Shown here piece by piece: positions 41,552-51,700 of a stretch of DNA of 64,000 bases. The number at the start of each line of letters is the position of its first letter. Position 1 is the first letter of the stretch. The stretch is from HGM04593 sp045654885 (lineage in GTDB: Bacteria; Bacteroidota; Bacteroidia; Bacteroidales; Bacteroidaceae). Below the pieces are notes generated by a model. It saw only the letters and a program-made list of their open reading frames with translations, was not told the DNA's origin and made no database searches. A program made the position numbers and the translations under genes. The stretch spans positions 15,038 to 79,037 of the forward strand of contig JAZOOF010000004.1 in assembly GCA_045654885.1 (NCBI GenBank). The letters are read 5' to 3'.

Positions 41552-44500
41552 TTAAATGTTTTTACCGTGGCAGTTCTTGAACTTCTTTCCGCTTCCGCAA
41601 GGACATGGGTCATTGCGGCCCACGGTCTTTTCTACGCGTATCGGTTCACGTTTTGCACCCTCGCGTGTATCCTGCTGTGCGGCAGCCTGTTGGTTCGGGT
41701 CATTGAGGTCAACCTTTGTTTCGCTGTACTTGGGCTGCTGCTTGCTGCGGCTCTGGTCGGGAGCTACGTTCACTCTTGTCTGCTCCTTCTCCTGTACCGG
41801 TATCTGACCGCGCATGAGTATAGATGATGTCTGGTCATTAATCTTGCTCACCATGTTGTCGAACAGGGTTACCGACTCCAACTTGAATATCAACAGCGGG
41901 TCTTTCTGCTCATAGCTTGCATTCTGCACCGAGTGTTTCAGCTCGTCAAGGTCACGCAGATTCTCCTTCCATGCGTTGTCGATGGTGTGGAGGAGTATCG
42001 ATTTCTCGAAGCACTTGATTACCTCCTTGCCTTGTGACTCATATGCAGCCTTCACGTTTACGGGTATCTGGTATACGTGGCGGCCGTCGGTCACGGGAAC
42101 GTATATGTTCTTGTCGTGCATTTCGGGGTGCTCCTTGTATACGAAGTTGATGAATGGCAATGCAATCTCGGCCATGCGTTCGGTGCGCTGCTTGAATGTT
42201 GCCATTGCCGCATCGAATATGAGCTCAGCTTTCTGCTCAGGCTCCATCTTGTCGAACTTCGCCTCGTCGGTGATTGGCAACTCAATAGAGAACTGACGCA
42301 ATGTCTCCATCTTTGCATCCTCGAATGTGTAGTTCTCGGCGATGTTGCAGCAACGGTCCCACAACATGTTCACAATGTCCATGCCAATGCGCTCGCCGAT
42401 GAGTGCGTGACGGCGCTTTGTGTATACCACGGTACGCTGCTTGTTCATCACGTCGTCATACTCGAGCAGGCGCTTGCGGATACCGAAGTTGTTCTCCTCC
42501 ACCTTCTTCTGCGCACGCTCGATGGACTTTGAAATCATTGAGTGCTCAATCATCTCACCCTCTTTGAAACCAAGGCGGTCGAGTGTCTTTGATATACGCT
42601 CCGAACCGAACAGACGCATGAGGTTGTCCTCGAGTGATACGAAGAATACCGATGAACCCGGGTCACCCTGTCGTCCGGCACGACCACGCAACTGGCGGTC
42701 TACGCGGCGCGATTCGTGGCGCTCGGTACCGATGATGGCCAAACCGCCAGCATCACGTACCTCCTTGCTGAGCTTGATGTCGGTACCACGGCCGGCCATG
42801 TTGGTGGCAATGGTAACAGTGCCCGAGAGGCCTGCCTTTGCAACAATGTCGGCCTCCTTCTGGTGCAACTTGGCGTTGAGCACGTTGTGTGGAATTTTGC
42901 GTATTGTGAGCAAGCGGCTGAGCAACTCCGAGATTTCTACCGATGTCGTACCCACAAGTACAGGGCGGCCAGCCTTTACAAGCATGTCAATCTCTTCGAT
43001 TACGGCATTGTACTTCTCGCGCTTTGTCTTGTAGATGCGGTCGTTCATATCCTTGCGCGCAATGGGGCGGTTGGTAGGTATAACCACCACATCGAGCTTG
43101 TAGATATCCCAGAATTCGCCTGCCTCGGTCTCGGCTGTACCGGTCATACCGGCCAACTTGTGATACATGCGGAAATAGTTCTGCAACGTGATGGTGGCGA
43201 ATGTCTGTGTTGCAGCCTCAACCTTCACGCGCTCCTTGGCCTCGATAGCCTGGTGCAAACCGTCGGAGTAGCGACGGCCTTCCATAATACGGCCTGTCTG
43301 CTCGTCGACAATCTTTACCTGTCCGTCCTCCGATACAACGTATTCAACATCGCGGTCGAACATTGTATATGCCTTGAGCAACTGGTGTATGGTGTGTATG
43401 CGCTCCGACTTGATTGAGAAGTTTGTGAGCATCTCCTCCTTCTTTGCAATCTTCTCCTCGCCCGAAAGGGTCTCGTCACTCTCAAGCAGTGAGAGCTCCG
43501 ATGCTATGTCGGGCAACACGAAGAAGTTCTGGTCGGTGAGGTTGCCGGTGAGCAACTCTATACCCTTATCGGTAAGGTCGGCTGTGTTGTGCTTCTCGTC
43601 GATGACAAAGTAGAGCGGCTCAATGGCCTCGGGCATGCGCTTGTTGTTCTGCTCAAGGTAAATCTCCTCGGTCTTCAACAAACCGGTCTTTACACCCGGC
43701 TCGCTCAGCAGCTTTATGAGCGCCTTGTTCTTTGGCAGCGCCTTGTGGCTGCGGAAGAGTGAGAGGTAACCCTCGTTCACCTCCTCCTTGTTGTCGGAGT
43801 ATATCTTTGTCCTTGCCTCGGCAAGCAGCTGTGTGGCAAGTTTCTTCTGTGCTTCAACAAGGCGCTCCACCAATGGACGGTACTCCTCGAACATCTGATC
43901 TGCAGTGCGTGGCACGGGACCCGAAATGATGAGCGGTGTACGTGCGTCGTCAATGAGCACCGAGTCGACCTCGTCGACAATGGCATAGTTGTGCATGCGC
44001 TGTACAAGGTCGCTTGGCTGTGTAGCCATGTTGTCGCGCAAGTAGTCGAAACCGAACTCGTTGTTTGTACCGAATGTAATGTCGGCCATGTATGCCCTGC
44101 GGCGCTCGTCCGAGTTGGGGCGGTGCTTGTCTATGCAGTCCACGCTCAAACCATGGAACATGTAGAGCGGTCCCATCCACTCCGAGTCACGCTTTGCAAG
44201 GTAGTCGTTCACGGTTACCACGTGTACGCCGTTGCCGGTGAGTGCGTTGAGGAATACCGGCAGTGTCGCGACCAATGTCTTACCTTCACCGGTGGCCATC
44301 TCGGCAATCTTGCCCTTGTGAAGTACGACACCACCGAACAACTGTACATCGTAGTGAATCATGTTCCACACGGTGTCGTTGCCGCCGGCCTGCCAATGGT
44401 TGTGGTATATGGCCTTGTCGTCCTCAATTGTCACAAAGTCGAACTTTGCTGCAAGTTCGCGGTCGAAGTCGTTGGCTGTTACAACAACGTCCTTCTCCTC

Positions 44501-44866
44501 GGCAAAGCGGCGTGCGCTGTCCTTTATAATGGCGAAAGCCTCGGGCAGAGCCTCATCGAGTGCCTTGTCGAGCTTCTCAAGAACCTCCTTCTCCAATTTG
44601 TCAATCTGTGCAAAGATAGCTTCGCGCTTCTCAAGCTCGGTGTTCTCGATGCTCTCCTTTAGTGCCTCAATCCTGGCGCGTTCCTCGGTTACTGTACCCT
44701 GTATCTTTGCTTTAAGTGCTGCCGATGCCGCACGCAACTCGTCATTGCTCAATGCCGATATCTTTGGATATGCGGCCTTTACCTTTTCAACCCAAGGCTG
44801 AATCTCCTTCATGTCGCGGCTTGCCTTGTTGCCGAAAATCTTACTTATAAATTCGTTGAATCCCAT
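41552..44866 (-). CDS. secA: Preprotein translocase ATPase SecA
   Basis: 1104 residues, longer than E. coli SecA (901), as is usual in Bacteroidota, with insertions in the first nucleotide-binding domain. Motifs: Walker A MATGEGKTLVATLP (about 191), DEVD box IVDEVDSVLIDDARTPLIIS, FDYLRDNMA, the second NBD (GTTSVEISELLSRLL, NMAGRGTDIKLS, ESRRVDRQLRGRAGRQGDPG), and the C-terminal SEC-C zinc motif NDPCPCGSGKKFKNCH (C1088, C1090, C1099, H1100). It drives proteins through SecYEG. A -7 element TACCTTTG lies at 44922-44929. Followed by a small acidic protein gene. Confidence 0.98.
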   Translation of the reverse strand: MGFNEFISKIFGNKASRDMKEIQPWVEKVKAAYPKISALSNDELRAASAALKAKIQGTVTEERARIEALKESIENTELEKREAIFAQIDKLEKEVLEKLDKALDEALPEAFAIIKDSARRFAEEKDVVVTANDFDRELAAKFDFVTIEDDKAIYHNHWQAGGNDTVWNMIHYDVQLFGGVVLHKGKIAEMATGEGKTLVATLPVFLNALTGNGVHVVTVNDYLAKRDSEWMGPLYMFHGLSVDCIDKHRPNSDERRRAYMADITFGTNNEFGFDYLRDNMATQPSDLVQRMHNYAIVDEVDSVLIDDARTPLIISGPVPRTADQMFEEYRPLVERLVEAQKKLATQLLAEARTKIYSDNKEEVNEGYLSLFRSHKALPKNKALIKLLSEPGVKTGLLKTEEIYLEQNNKRMPEAIEPLYFVIDEKHNTADLTDKGIELLTGNLTDQNFFVLPDIASELSLLESDETLSGEEKIAKKEEMLTNFSIKSERIHTIHQLLKAYTMFDRDVEYVVSEDGQVKIVDEQTGRIMEGRRYSDGLHQAIEAKERVKVEAATQTFATITLQNYFRMYHKLAGMTGTAETEAGEFWDIYKLDVVVIPTNRPIARKDMNDRIYKTKREKYNAVIEEIDMLVKAGRPVLVGTTSVEISELLSRLLTIRKIPHNVLNAKLHQKEADIVAKAGLSGTVTIATNMAGRGTDIKLSKEVRDAGGLAIIGTERHESRRVDRQLRGRAGRQGDPGSSVFFVSLEDNLMRLFGSERISKTLDRLGFKEGEMIEHSMISKSIERAQKKVEENNFGIRKRLLEYDDVMNKQRTVVYTKRRHALIGERIGMDIVNMLWDRCCNIAENYTFEDAKMETLRQFSIELPITDEAKFDKMEPEQKAELIFDAAMATFKQRTERMAEIALPFINFVYKEHPEMHDKNIYVPVTDGRHVYQIPVNVKAAYESQGKEVIKCFEKSILLHTIDNAWKENLRDLDELKHSVQNASYEQKDPLLIFKLESVTLFDNMVSKINDQTSSILMRGQIPVQEKEQTRVNVAPDQSRSKQQPKYSETKVDLNDPNQQAAAQQDTREGAKREPIRVEKTVGRNDPCPCGSGKKFKNCHGKNI

Positions 44867-44921
44867 ATAATGTTGTTTTTTATTCTTTGGTGTGGCGCAA
44901 ACTTGTGTGCGCTGTTACTTG

Positions 44922-44929
44922 CAAAGGTA
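44922..44929 (-). promoter_or_regulatory. -7 element of secA
   Basis: Minus-strand TACCTTTG about 55 bp before the secA start; no convincing -33 element at the usual distance. Confidence 0.4.
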
Positions 44930-45077
44930 ATGATATTTTGTCAAACTCTCCTTATATATTGCAGATTAAATTTTGCGTTTCTCACTTATCCTCTTGCAAA
45001 AACCATGCCAAAGCAGAAGTGATGGCAGTATTTGGCAGATTTTGGTCAAAAACTGCCACTCTTAAATTAAAAAGTCC

Positions 45078-45085
45078 TATCTTCG
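45078..45085 (+). promoter_or_regulatory. -7 element of the GH110 gene
   Basis: TATCTTCG lies 17 bp before the ATG at 45103, which would give a nearly leaderless transcript; no clear -33 element. Confidence 0.35.
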
Positions 45086-45102
45086 CAGAAAATGATTTTG
45101 CT

Positions 45103-46938
45103 ATGAAAAAGATATTTTTTGCAGTTGTTTCGTCATTTGTGCTCCTCTTGACATCGTGTACCGGTGGCGTGAAAGTCTATTATGCACGTGATTTCGGTAT
45201 CGTGCCCGGCACAGGTGAGGACATGACCGAGGAGTTCGCAAAGGCCTTTGAGACAATCAAGGCAGAGTGTAATGGCGAGGTGAAGGCTGAACTTGTTGTA
45301 GAGTGTGGTGAGTACGATTTCTATCCCGACAGTGCTCTTGTGCGCGAATATTACGTGTCGAACCACGACCAGGACAACCCCAAGTGTGTGGCAATTGCGC
45401 TTGAGGGTATGAAAAATTTTACATTGAAAAGTCTTCCTACGCACCGCGGCAGCGAGTATGTCAACCTGATGATGAATGGCCGCATGTTGCCGGTGGCGAT
45501 GGTCGGTTGTGAGAATTGTACGCTGGAACGTGTCGCGGTAGATACACGTGTGCCACAGATTACTCAGGTCGAGGTGCTTGAGAATGCCGGCGGTTATATA
45601 ACATACCGCATTGCACCATACGTCAACTACCGTGTCGACAACGGCCGTCTGGTTGTTTATGGCAGTAACTGGGAAATCACTCCCTCGTGGGGTATTGCAT
45701 TCGAGGGCGATACAAAGCATATCATATATACCACAAGCGACATTGGCGTGGGAACATCGGGTGTCGAGGAGATTGCTCCCCGCGTAATCCGTGCGCCGTG
45801 GAACGATGCGCGCCTTGTTCCGGGCAGTGTAATAGCCATGCGCTCTTATGCCCGTCCCACACCCGGCATTTTTGTTGCAGAATGCAAGAATACAACCCTG
45901 TTGAACTCATGGGTGTTCTATGCCGAGGGTATGGGCCTGCTTGCCCAGATGAGCGAGAATATAACACTCGACGGTTTCCGTGTGTCGATGCGTGATAACG
46001 AACGTTACTTTACAACCCAGGCCGATGCTACACACTTCTCGGGCTGTAAAGGCAAGATTGTTTCAATCAACGGATTGTATGAGGGTATGATGGACGATGC
46101 CATCAATGTCCATGGCACCTATCTGCGCGTGGTAGAGCGCCTCGATGACAACACTTTGGTTGGTCGTTATATGCATGGCCAGGCCTACGGTTTCTATTGG
46201 GGTGGTGCGGGTGACAGCGTACAGTTCGTGCGTTCCGACGTGATGGAGATTACCGAAGGCAACCGTGTTGTTGAGATTGCGCCTTGTGACCAGGAGCAGC
46301 TTGCCGGTTGCAAGGAGTTCAAAATCAAGTTCGAGAAACCCCTGCCGGCCGACATTGCCAACGGAAAATATGGCATAGAGAACCTGGAGTGGACTCCCGA
46401 GGTCTATTTCGCCGGCAATACAATACGTAACAACCGTGCGCGTGGTGCGCTCTTCAGCACTCCAAAGAGCACGCTTGTGGAGAACAATCTTTTCGACCAT
46501 ACATCGGGTACTGCAATTCTGCTTTGCGGTGACTGCAACGGTTGGTTCGAGACAGGTGCATGCCGCGATGTCGTTATCCGCAACAACCGCTTTGTCAATG
46601 CTCTAACCAGCATGTTCCAGTTTACCAACGGTATAATCTCTATCTATCCCGAAATCCCTGACCTTGCATCGCAGACCAGGTATTTTCACGGTGGCAACGG
46701 CAAGGGTGTCGTTATCGAGAATAACGTGTTCGAGACCTTTGATGCACCGATAGTCTATGCAAAGTCGCTCGACGGTCTTGTGTTCCGTGGCAACACTGTG
46801 GTGCAGAACAATGACTTCGCGCCATTCCACTGGAACAGATACCGTTTCCTGCTCGACAAGGTGACAAACGTGACCATTGAGAATAATGACTTCTCCAACG
46901 GCTTTGACGAGGAGAAAGATGTAATGTACCGTTATTGA
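45103..46938 (+). CDS. GH110 alpha-1,3-galactosidase lipoprotein
   Basis: 611 residues from ATG at 45103, where a lipoprotein signal begins (MKKIFFAVV... LTSC, Cys19); an earlier in-frame start would add 72 non-signal residues. The protein is a right-handed parallel beta-helix with the GH110 pattern: GRMLPVAMVGCENCTLERVA, WVFYAEGMGLLAQMSENITL, DATHFSGCKGKIVSINGLYE, GMMDDAINVHGTYLRV with the acidic pair D331-D332, HGQAYGFYWGGAGDSVQF, and FTNGIISIYPEIPDLA. GH110 enzymes remove terminal alpha-1,3-galactose from blood group B and, in one subgroup, linear Gal-alpha-1,3-Gal. I cannot assign the subgroup. The lipid anchor suggests outer-membrane location. Stop overlaps the rluA-type gene. Confidence 0.88.
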   Translation: MKKIFFAVVSSFVLLLTSCTGGVKVYYARDFGIVPGTGEDMTEEFAKAFETIKAECNGEVKAELVVECGEYDFYPDSALVREYYVSNHDQDNPKCVAIALEGMKNFTLKSLPTHRGSEYVNLMMNGRMLPVAMVGCENCTLERVAVDTRVPQITQVEVLENAGGYITYRIAPYVNYRVDNGRLVVYGSNWEITPSWGIAFEGDTKHIIYTTSDIGVGTSGVEEIAPRVIRAPWNDARLVPGSVIAMRSYARPTPGIFVAECKNTTLLNSWVFYAEGMGLLAQMSENITLDGFRVSMRDNERYFTTQADATHFSGCKGKIVSINGLYEGMMDDAINVHGTYLRVVERLDDNTLVGRYMHGQAYGFYWGGAGDSVQFVRSDVMEITEGNRVVEIAPCDQEQLAGCKEFKIKFEKPLPADIANGKYGIENLEWTPEVYFAGNTIRNNRARGALFSTPKSTLVENNLFDHTSGTAILLCGDCNGWFETGACRDVVIRNNRFVNALTSMFQFTNGIISIYPEIPDLASQTRYFHGGNGKGVVIENNVFETFDAPIVYAKSLDGLVFRGNTVVQNNDFAPFHWNRYRFLLDKVTNVTIENNDFSNGFDEEKDVMYRY

Positions 46939-48575
46939 TGACATTGTTGCATCGTTTCAGAAAAGATATATCGGTTATTGAAGCGCCACAGCGCTTCAAT
47001 AACCCTTTTTACTATTCGCCCCATGCTCTGTGCGTAATGGCTGCCGACGAGGTGCGTGCCATGCTAACGCGTGACAGCGCTGTTGCCGCCGATGCTGCAA
47101 AAGGCAAGATGTTTGGTGTCCTTGTGGTGCGCGATGGCGGCGGTGAACTCGGCTATCTTGCTGCTTTTTCGGGTCTTCTCGCGGGCAGAAACAACGTTGA
47201 CGGTTTTGTTCCGCCTGTTTTCGATTTGCAGTCGCCCACAGGGTATTTCAAACAGGAAGAGGCCGGAATTACAGCGCTTAACAGAAAGATAAAGGAGATT
47301 GAATGTGGCGATGAATATATGGCTGCCATTGCTGCTGTGAGTGAGGCGAAACGTGAGATGGAACAGCAGCTTGCGGCAATGCGCGAGGAGATGCGCCTTG
47401 GAAAGCAACGCCGCAATGAGTTGCGTGCAACGGGCTCTCTCACTGCCGGCGAGGAGGCTGCATTGGTGCGAGAAAGCCAGTTCCAGAAAGCCGAACTGAA
47501 ACGCACCATGGCAAGGTGGCAACAGCTGATTGCCGAGAGTGAGGCCGCTGTCGCTCCTTTTAAGGAGTCTGTTGCGGCAATGAAAGAGGAGCGCAAGCGC
47601 CGTTCGGCCGCCCTGCAACGTTGGCTCTTTGAGCAGTTCGAGGTGCTCAATGCCAATGGCAAGGAAAAGAGCCTGCTCGATATTTTTGCCGAATATTCGG
47701 GTATTATCCCTCCCGGCGGAGCAGGGGAGTGCGCAGCACCTAAATTGCTACAATATGCCTATCGTAACTCACTGACCCCCATTGCGGTGGCCGAGTTCTG
47801 GGTGGGCGAATCGCCGCATGGCGAGGTGCGCCGCGACGGCTGTTTCTACGGTGCATGCAAGAGCAAGTGCGAGCCCATTCTCGGCTATATGCTGCAGGGA
47901 CTCGATGTCGAGGAGAATGCACTCGAAAAGGGTGGTGATATCAGCAGTGTTAAAATAGTCTTTGAGGATGAACATATAGTTGTTGTCGACAAACCGTCCG
48001 GTGTGCTCTCCGTGCCGGGAATAATGGGCGGCACATCGGTGCAGCAGTGGTTGCGCGATGAGTATCTGCACAGCAACGAACTCTTTGTGGTGCATCGGCT
48101 CGACATGGCAACATCGGGGCTTCTGGTGGCTGCAAAGTCAATGGAGGTGTACAAGGAACTGCAACGGCAGTTTGCCGGCCGCGAGGTAAAGAAACAGTAC
48201 ACGGCAATCCTTGACGGCATGCCCCGAAAGAGTGAGGGGGTAATTGAATTGCCGCTTGCTGCCGATTATGATAACCGCCCGCGCCAAAAGGTCGATTATC
48301 TCAACGGAAAACCTGCAATAACACGTTATAAAGTCATTGGCGCGGTTGAGCGTGATGGCCGTCAATGTGCAGTTGTCTGCTTTGAACCCGTTACAGGCCG
48401 TACGCATCAGTTGCGTGTCCATGCTGCTCACAAGGATGGGCTCGATTGTCCCATAGTTGGCGATGCCCTTTATGGAACATTGAATGAGAGGCTTATGCTC
48501 CATGCTTCCTGCATCTCGTTCGTTCATCCCGTAGAAAAAGAGCCGGTAATATTAGATTCTAACCTCTTTGTTTAA
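46938..48575 (+). CDS. RluA-family pseudouridine synthase with long N-terminal extension
   Basis: 545 residues from ATG at 46938; the start overlaps the GH110 stop by one base (TGATG). The C-terminal 230 residues are a RluA-type catalytic domain: IVFEDEHIVVVDKPSGVLSV, HRLDMATSGLLVAAKSMEVY with catalytic Asp389, PVTGRTHQLRVHAAH and CPIVGDALYG. The N-terminal 330 residues contain a long coiled coil (about 110-225; AKREMEQQLAAMREEMRLGK) and a Cys-containing segment (FYGACKSKCEPILGYML). This layout is typical of a Bacteroidota RluA group that modifies 23S rRNA or tRNA; the target is not known. No functional link to GH110 is evident. Confidence 0.88.
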   Translation: MTLLHRFRKDISVIEAPQRFNNPFYYSPHALCVMAADEVRAMLTRDSAVAADAAKGKMFGVLVVRDGGGELGYLAAFSGLLAGRNNVDGFVPPVFDLQSPTGYFKQEEAGITALNRKIKEIECGDEYMAAIAAVSEAKREMEQQLAAMREEMRLGKQRRNELRATGSLTAGEEAALVRESQFQKAELKRTMARWQQLIAESEAAVAPFKESVAAMKEERKRRSAALQRWLFEQFEVLNANGKEKSLLDIFAEYSGIIPPGGAGECAAPKLLQYAYRNSLTPIAVAEFWVGESPHGEVRRDGCFYGACKSKCEPILGYMLQGLDVEENALEKGGDISSVKIVFEDEHIVVVDKPSGVLSVPGIMGGTSVQQWLRDEYLHSNELFVVHRLDMATSGLLVAAKSMEVYKELQRQFAGREVKKQYTAILDGMPRKSEGVIELPLAADYDNRPRQKVDYLNGKPAITRYKVIGAVERDGRQCAVVCFEPVTGRTHQLRVHAAHKDGLDCPIVGDALYGTLNERLMLHASCISFVHPVEKEPVILDSNLFV

Positions 48576-48697
48576 ATTTTGTATGTCCTATTGGCTTGTG
48601 TATCAATGTTTTACCCCCCCCTGTTCCGGCGCAGAAAAAACAACGCTCTTTAGTTGTTTGCTGTTGATAGTTTTATTTAATTTGCATAATATTAATA

Positions 48698-48705
48698 TAC
48701 GTTTG
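48698..48705 (+). promoter_or_regulatory. -7 element upstream of the GH123-GH33 gene
   Basis: TACGTTTG lies 32 bp before the ATG at 48737, in an AT-rich gap of 160 bp that otherwise shows only a run of eight or nine C (about 48613). No -33 element at the usual distance. Confidence 0.4.
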
Positions 48706-48736
48706 TGACTGAAATATAACATTAAACATAAAATCT

Positions 48737-51700
48737 ATGAAATTGAAATCAATCTTTCTTTCGGCTTTGTCGGCCATGTTCATCAGCATGGGCGCGAGTG
48801 CGCAAAGCGACTACTATGTGAAGCATGGTGCCGATGTGAATGTAACGCACGCAACGCACTATCCCAAGGCGGTTGGTGTTGCAAATGTGCGTGGTGACCA
48901 ACAGGTGCTCGACAATATTGCAACTGCGCCACGCTGTGCTGCATATTTCGACAAGACATCTACCGTCTTTGAGGTGAAGAGCGGCGAGACAATCACTCCA
49001 CTCATAACCATCAACGGTGCATGGATGCACGGCTATGTCTTTGTAGACTGGAACAACAACAGACAGTTCGATGTGAATGTGACAGGTGAGGGTCCTTACA
49101 TAAAGGGCGAAGGCAATGAACTCATGTGCTGGTCGCTTTATAGCCACAACGGTAATGGCGACAACGGTTGGAACAGTGCCGGGCTCTACCAACCCAGCGG
49201 CGATGTCCTTGCTCCGGGCTCATTCCGCGTGCCCGAGGGGCTTGAGGTGGGTTCTACCTACCGAATGCGCTATGCAATCCAGTGGAACAGCATAGACCCT
49301 ACAGGTTCTTATGCCAACTTCATCAGCGACGGTGGTGCAATCATCGATGTCACACTCAAGATTTCGGGTATCGCATCCGAGGATGAGCAGAATGTCTATC
49401 CAATTGATGACTATGCCGAGCCTCGCGTGGGCACCACACCCGACGCGGCTGCATGGAATGCATTGCCCGATGGCCTGAACGCTACTTGGGCATCGCGCGA
49501 TGTGCACTATAAGCTACACGAAGTGCCACAGGTTGCACAAAAGAACGAGGCAACCCTCCATGCGTGGAAGGGCGAGCGCGCAAATATCCAGGCTGTGCTC
49601 TACAGCAAGAGCGACCAGGGTATGCTTGCGGTACGCATGACAGAATGGCAGAAGAACGGCAAGGCAACCGGCATCAACGGAGGCGATGCACGTTTTGTCA
49701 ACTATGTGATTACCGATGACTATGTATCATGCGGCAACCACCCCATGACATTGCCACAGTGGCTTGTTGCCGATGTCATTGACCAGGACAAACCACATGC
49801 TGTTCCCGCAATGGAGACACGCCCTGTATGGTGTACAGTTGAGGTGCCACGTGACATTGAGCCCGGTGAATACACAACAGCCCTTGAGGTTGTTGATGAG
49901 GCCGGCAATGTTGTAAAGAGCCTTGCACTTACAGTCAACGTCAACTCTCGTTCGTTGCCAACGGTTGCCGAGCAGAAATTCCATCTCGACTTCTGGCAGC
50001 AGCCATACGCCATCAGCCGCTACTATGGTGTTGAGCGCTGGAGCGAGGAGCACTACGAGGCATTGCGCCCCTATCTGCAGGCGCTTGGCCGTGCCGGCCA
50101 GCGTGTTGTCAGCGCAATTCTCTTCTATGAACCTTGGGGCGAGCAGACACACGACCTCTTTGACCCTATGGTGCAGACGACAAAGAAGAGCAATGGTACA
50201 TGGGAGTATGACTATACAGTGTTCGACAGGTATGTGGAACTTTGTGCCGAGTATGGCATCACAAAGCAAATCAACTGCTTCAGTATGTTGCCATGGGATA
50301 TGAGCTTCCGTTATTTCGATGAGGCTTCCGGCAGATACAAGACACTCTCTACAACATACTCTTCGGCAGAGTACCGTGAATTGTGGACAGCGTTCCTCAC
50401 TGCATTCAAAGCGCACCTTGTTGAGAAGGGCTGGTTTGAGAAGACTGTCATTGCCGTGGATGAGCGCGGCGAGGCTGCAATGCTCAAGGCTCATGAGATT
50501 GCCAATGCCCTCGGTTTCAAGATGGCCTTGGCCGGCAACTATCACGGTTCGCTCTGCGATATCCTGCACGACAAGTGTGTGCAGCTTGGCCAGGAGCACT
50601 ACTTTACAGCGGCACAGCTTGCCGACCGCAAGTCAAAGAACCGTGTCACAACATTCTACACCAGCTGCGCAAACAGCGAGCCCAACATCTATACAAACTC
50701 ATATCCTGCCGAGGCTGCTTATTTGCCAATCTATGCGGCAAAGATGAATCTCGACGGCTATTTGCACTGGGCATGGTGCAATTGGGACGAGCATCCGCTT
50801 ACCGACAGCCGTTTCCGCAAGTTCGGCTCGGGCGACACCTATTGCTACTATCCCGGTAACCGCTCAAGCGTCCGCTTTGAGCGCCTCATCGAGGGTATCC
50901 ACCAATATGAGAAAATACAGATTCTTCGCGAGGAGTATAGTGATAATCCAGATAAGCTCTATAAGCTGAACACTCTGCTGGGCCGTTTTGTAGGTTCTGT
51001 TGCAGGCGAAGACTGTGCAGCAATGGTTGATGACCTTGAAGATTTCCTTAATGGTAAAGAGGTCGAGATTCCGGAGCCTCCTACTATCGCAACGGGATAC
51101 TATCATCTTATCAGCAAGGCTACTGCACGCAAGGAGCATCTTTACAACGATGCAACCCACACCGGTAACGGTAATCGTTTCACTCTACAGTCAGATACAA
51201 AAGTAACCACCAACAATGGTATGTGGCACATCACTTCACTTGGCGGTGGCAAGGTTGGTATCAAGAACGGCGACGGAAACCCAATTGTTGCAGGTGGTGC
51301 AAATGCTTCGTTGTTGGGTTCGTTTAGTGAGCTTGGTATTGCCAACATTTACGAATATGGTGGTGTCAGCTACTACTACTTCAATGAAGCATTGAACTGC
51401 TCGAACAACAACTCAAGTTATATGGTAGGTGGTATCGAGCACCTGACCACATGGGCATCGGGCCCTGCAACGGCCGACGATAACCTGTGGCGTGTAGAAC
51501 CTGTTGACATGGAAGGAAAGAGCGTTTATGATGTAGTTGTCGAGGGCAATGCCGACGTATACGTTACATACGATGGCGGTTATGCCTTCAACGGCGGTTT
51601 CTTTATCACTGCATCAAGCATTGACGCTGCTGATTTGTCGGTAGGCATTGTAGGCAATGTGCTTAAGGGTGCCGATGTCAAGGTAGAGGGCAACACCATC

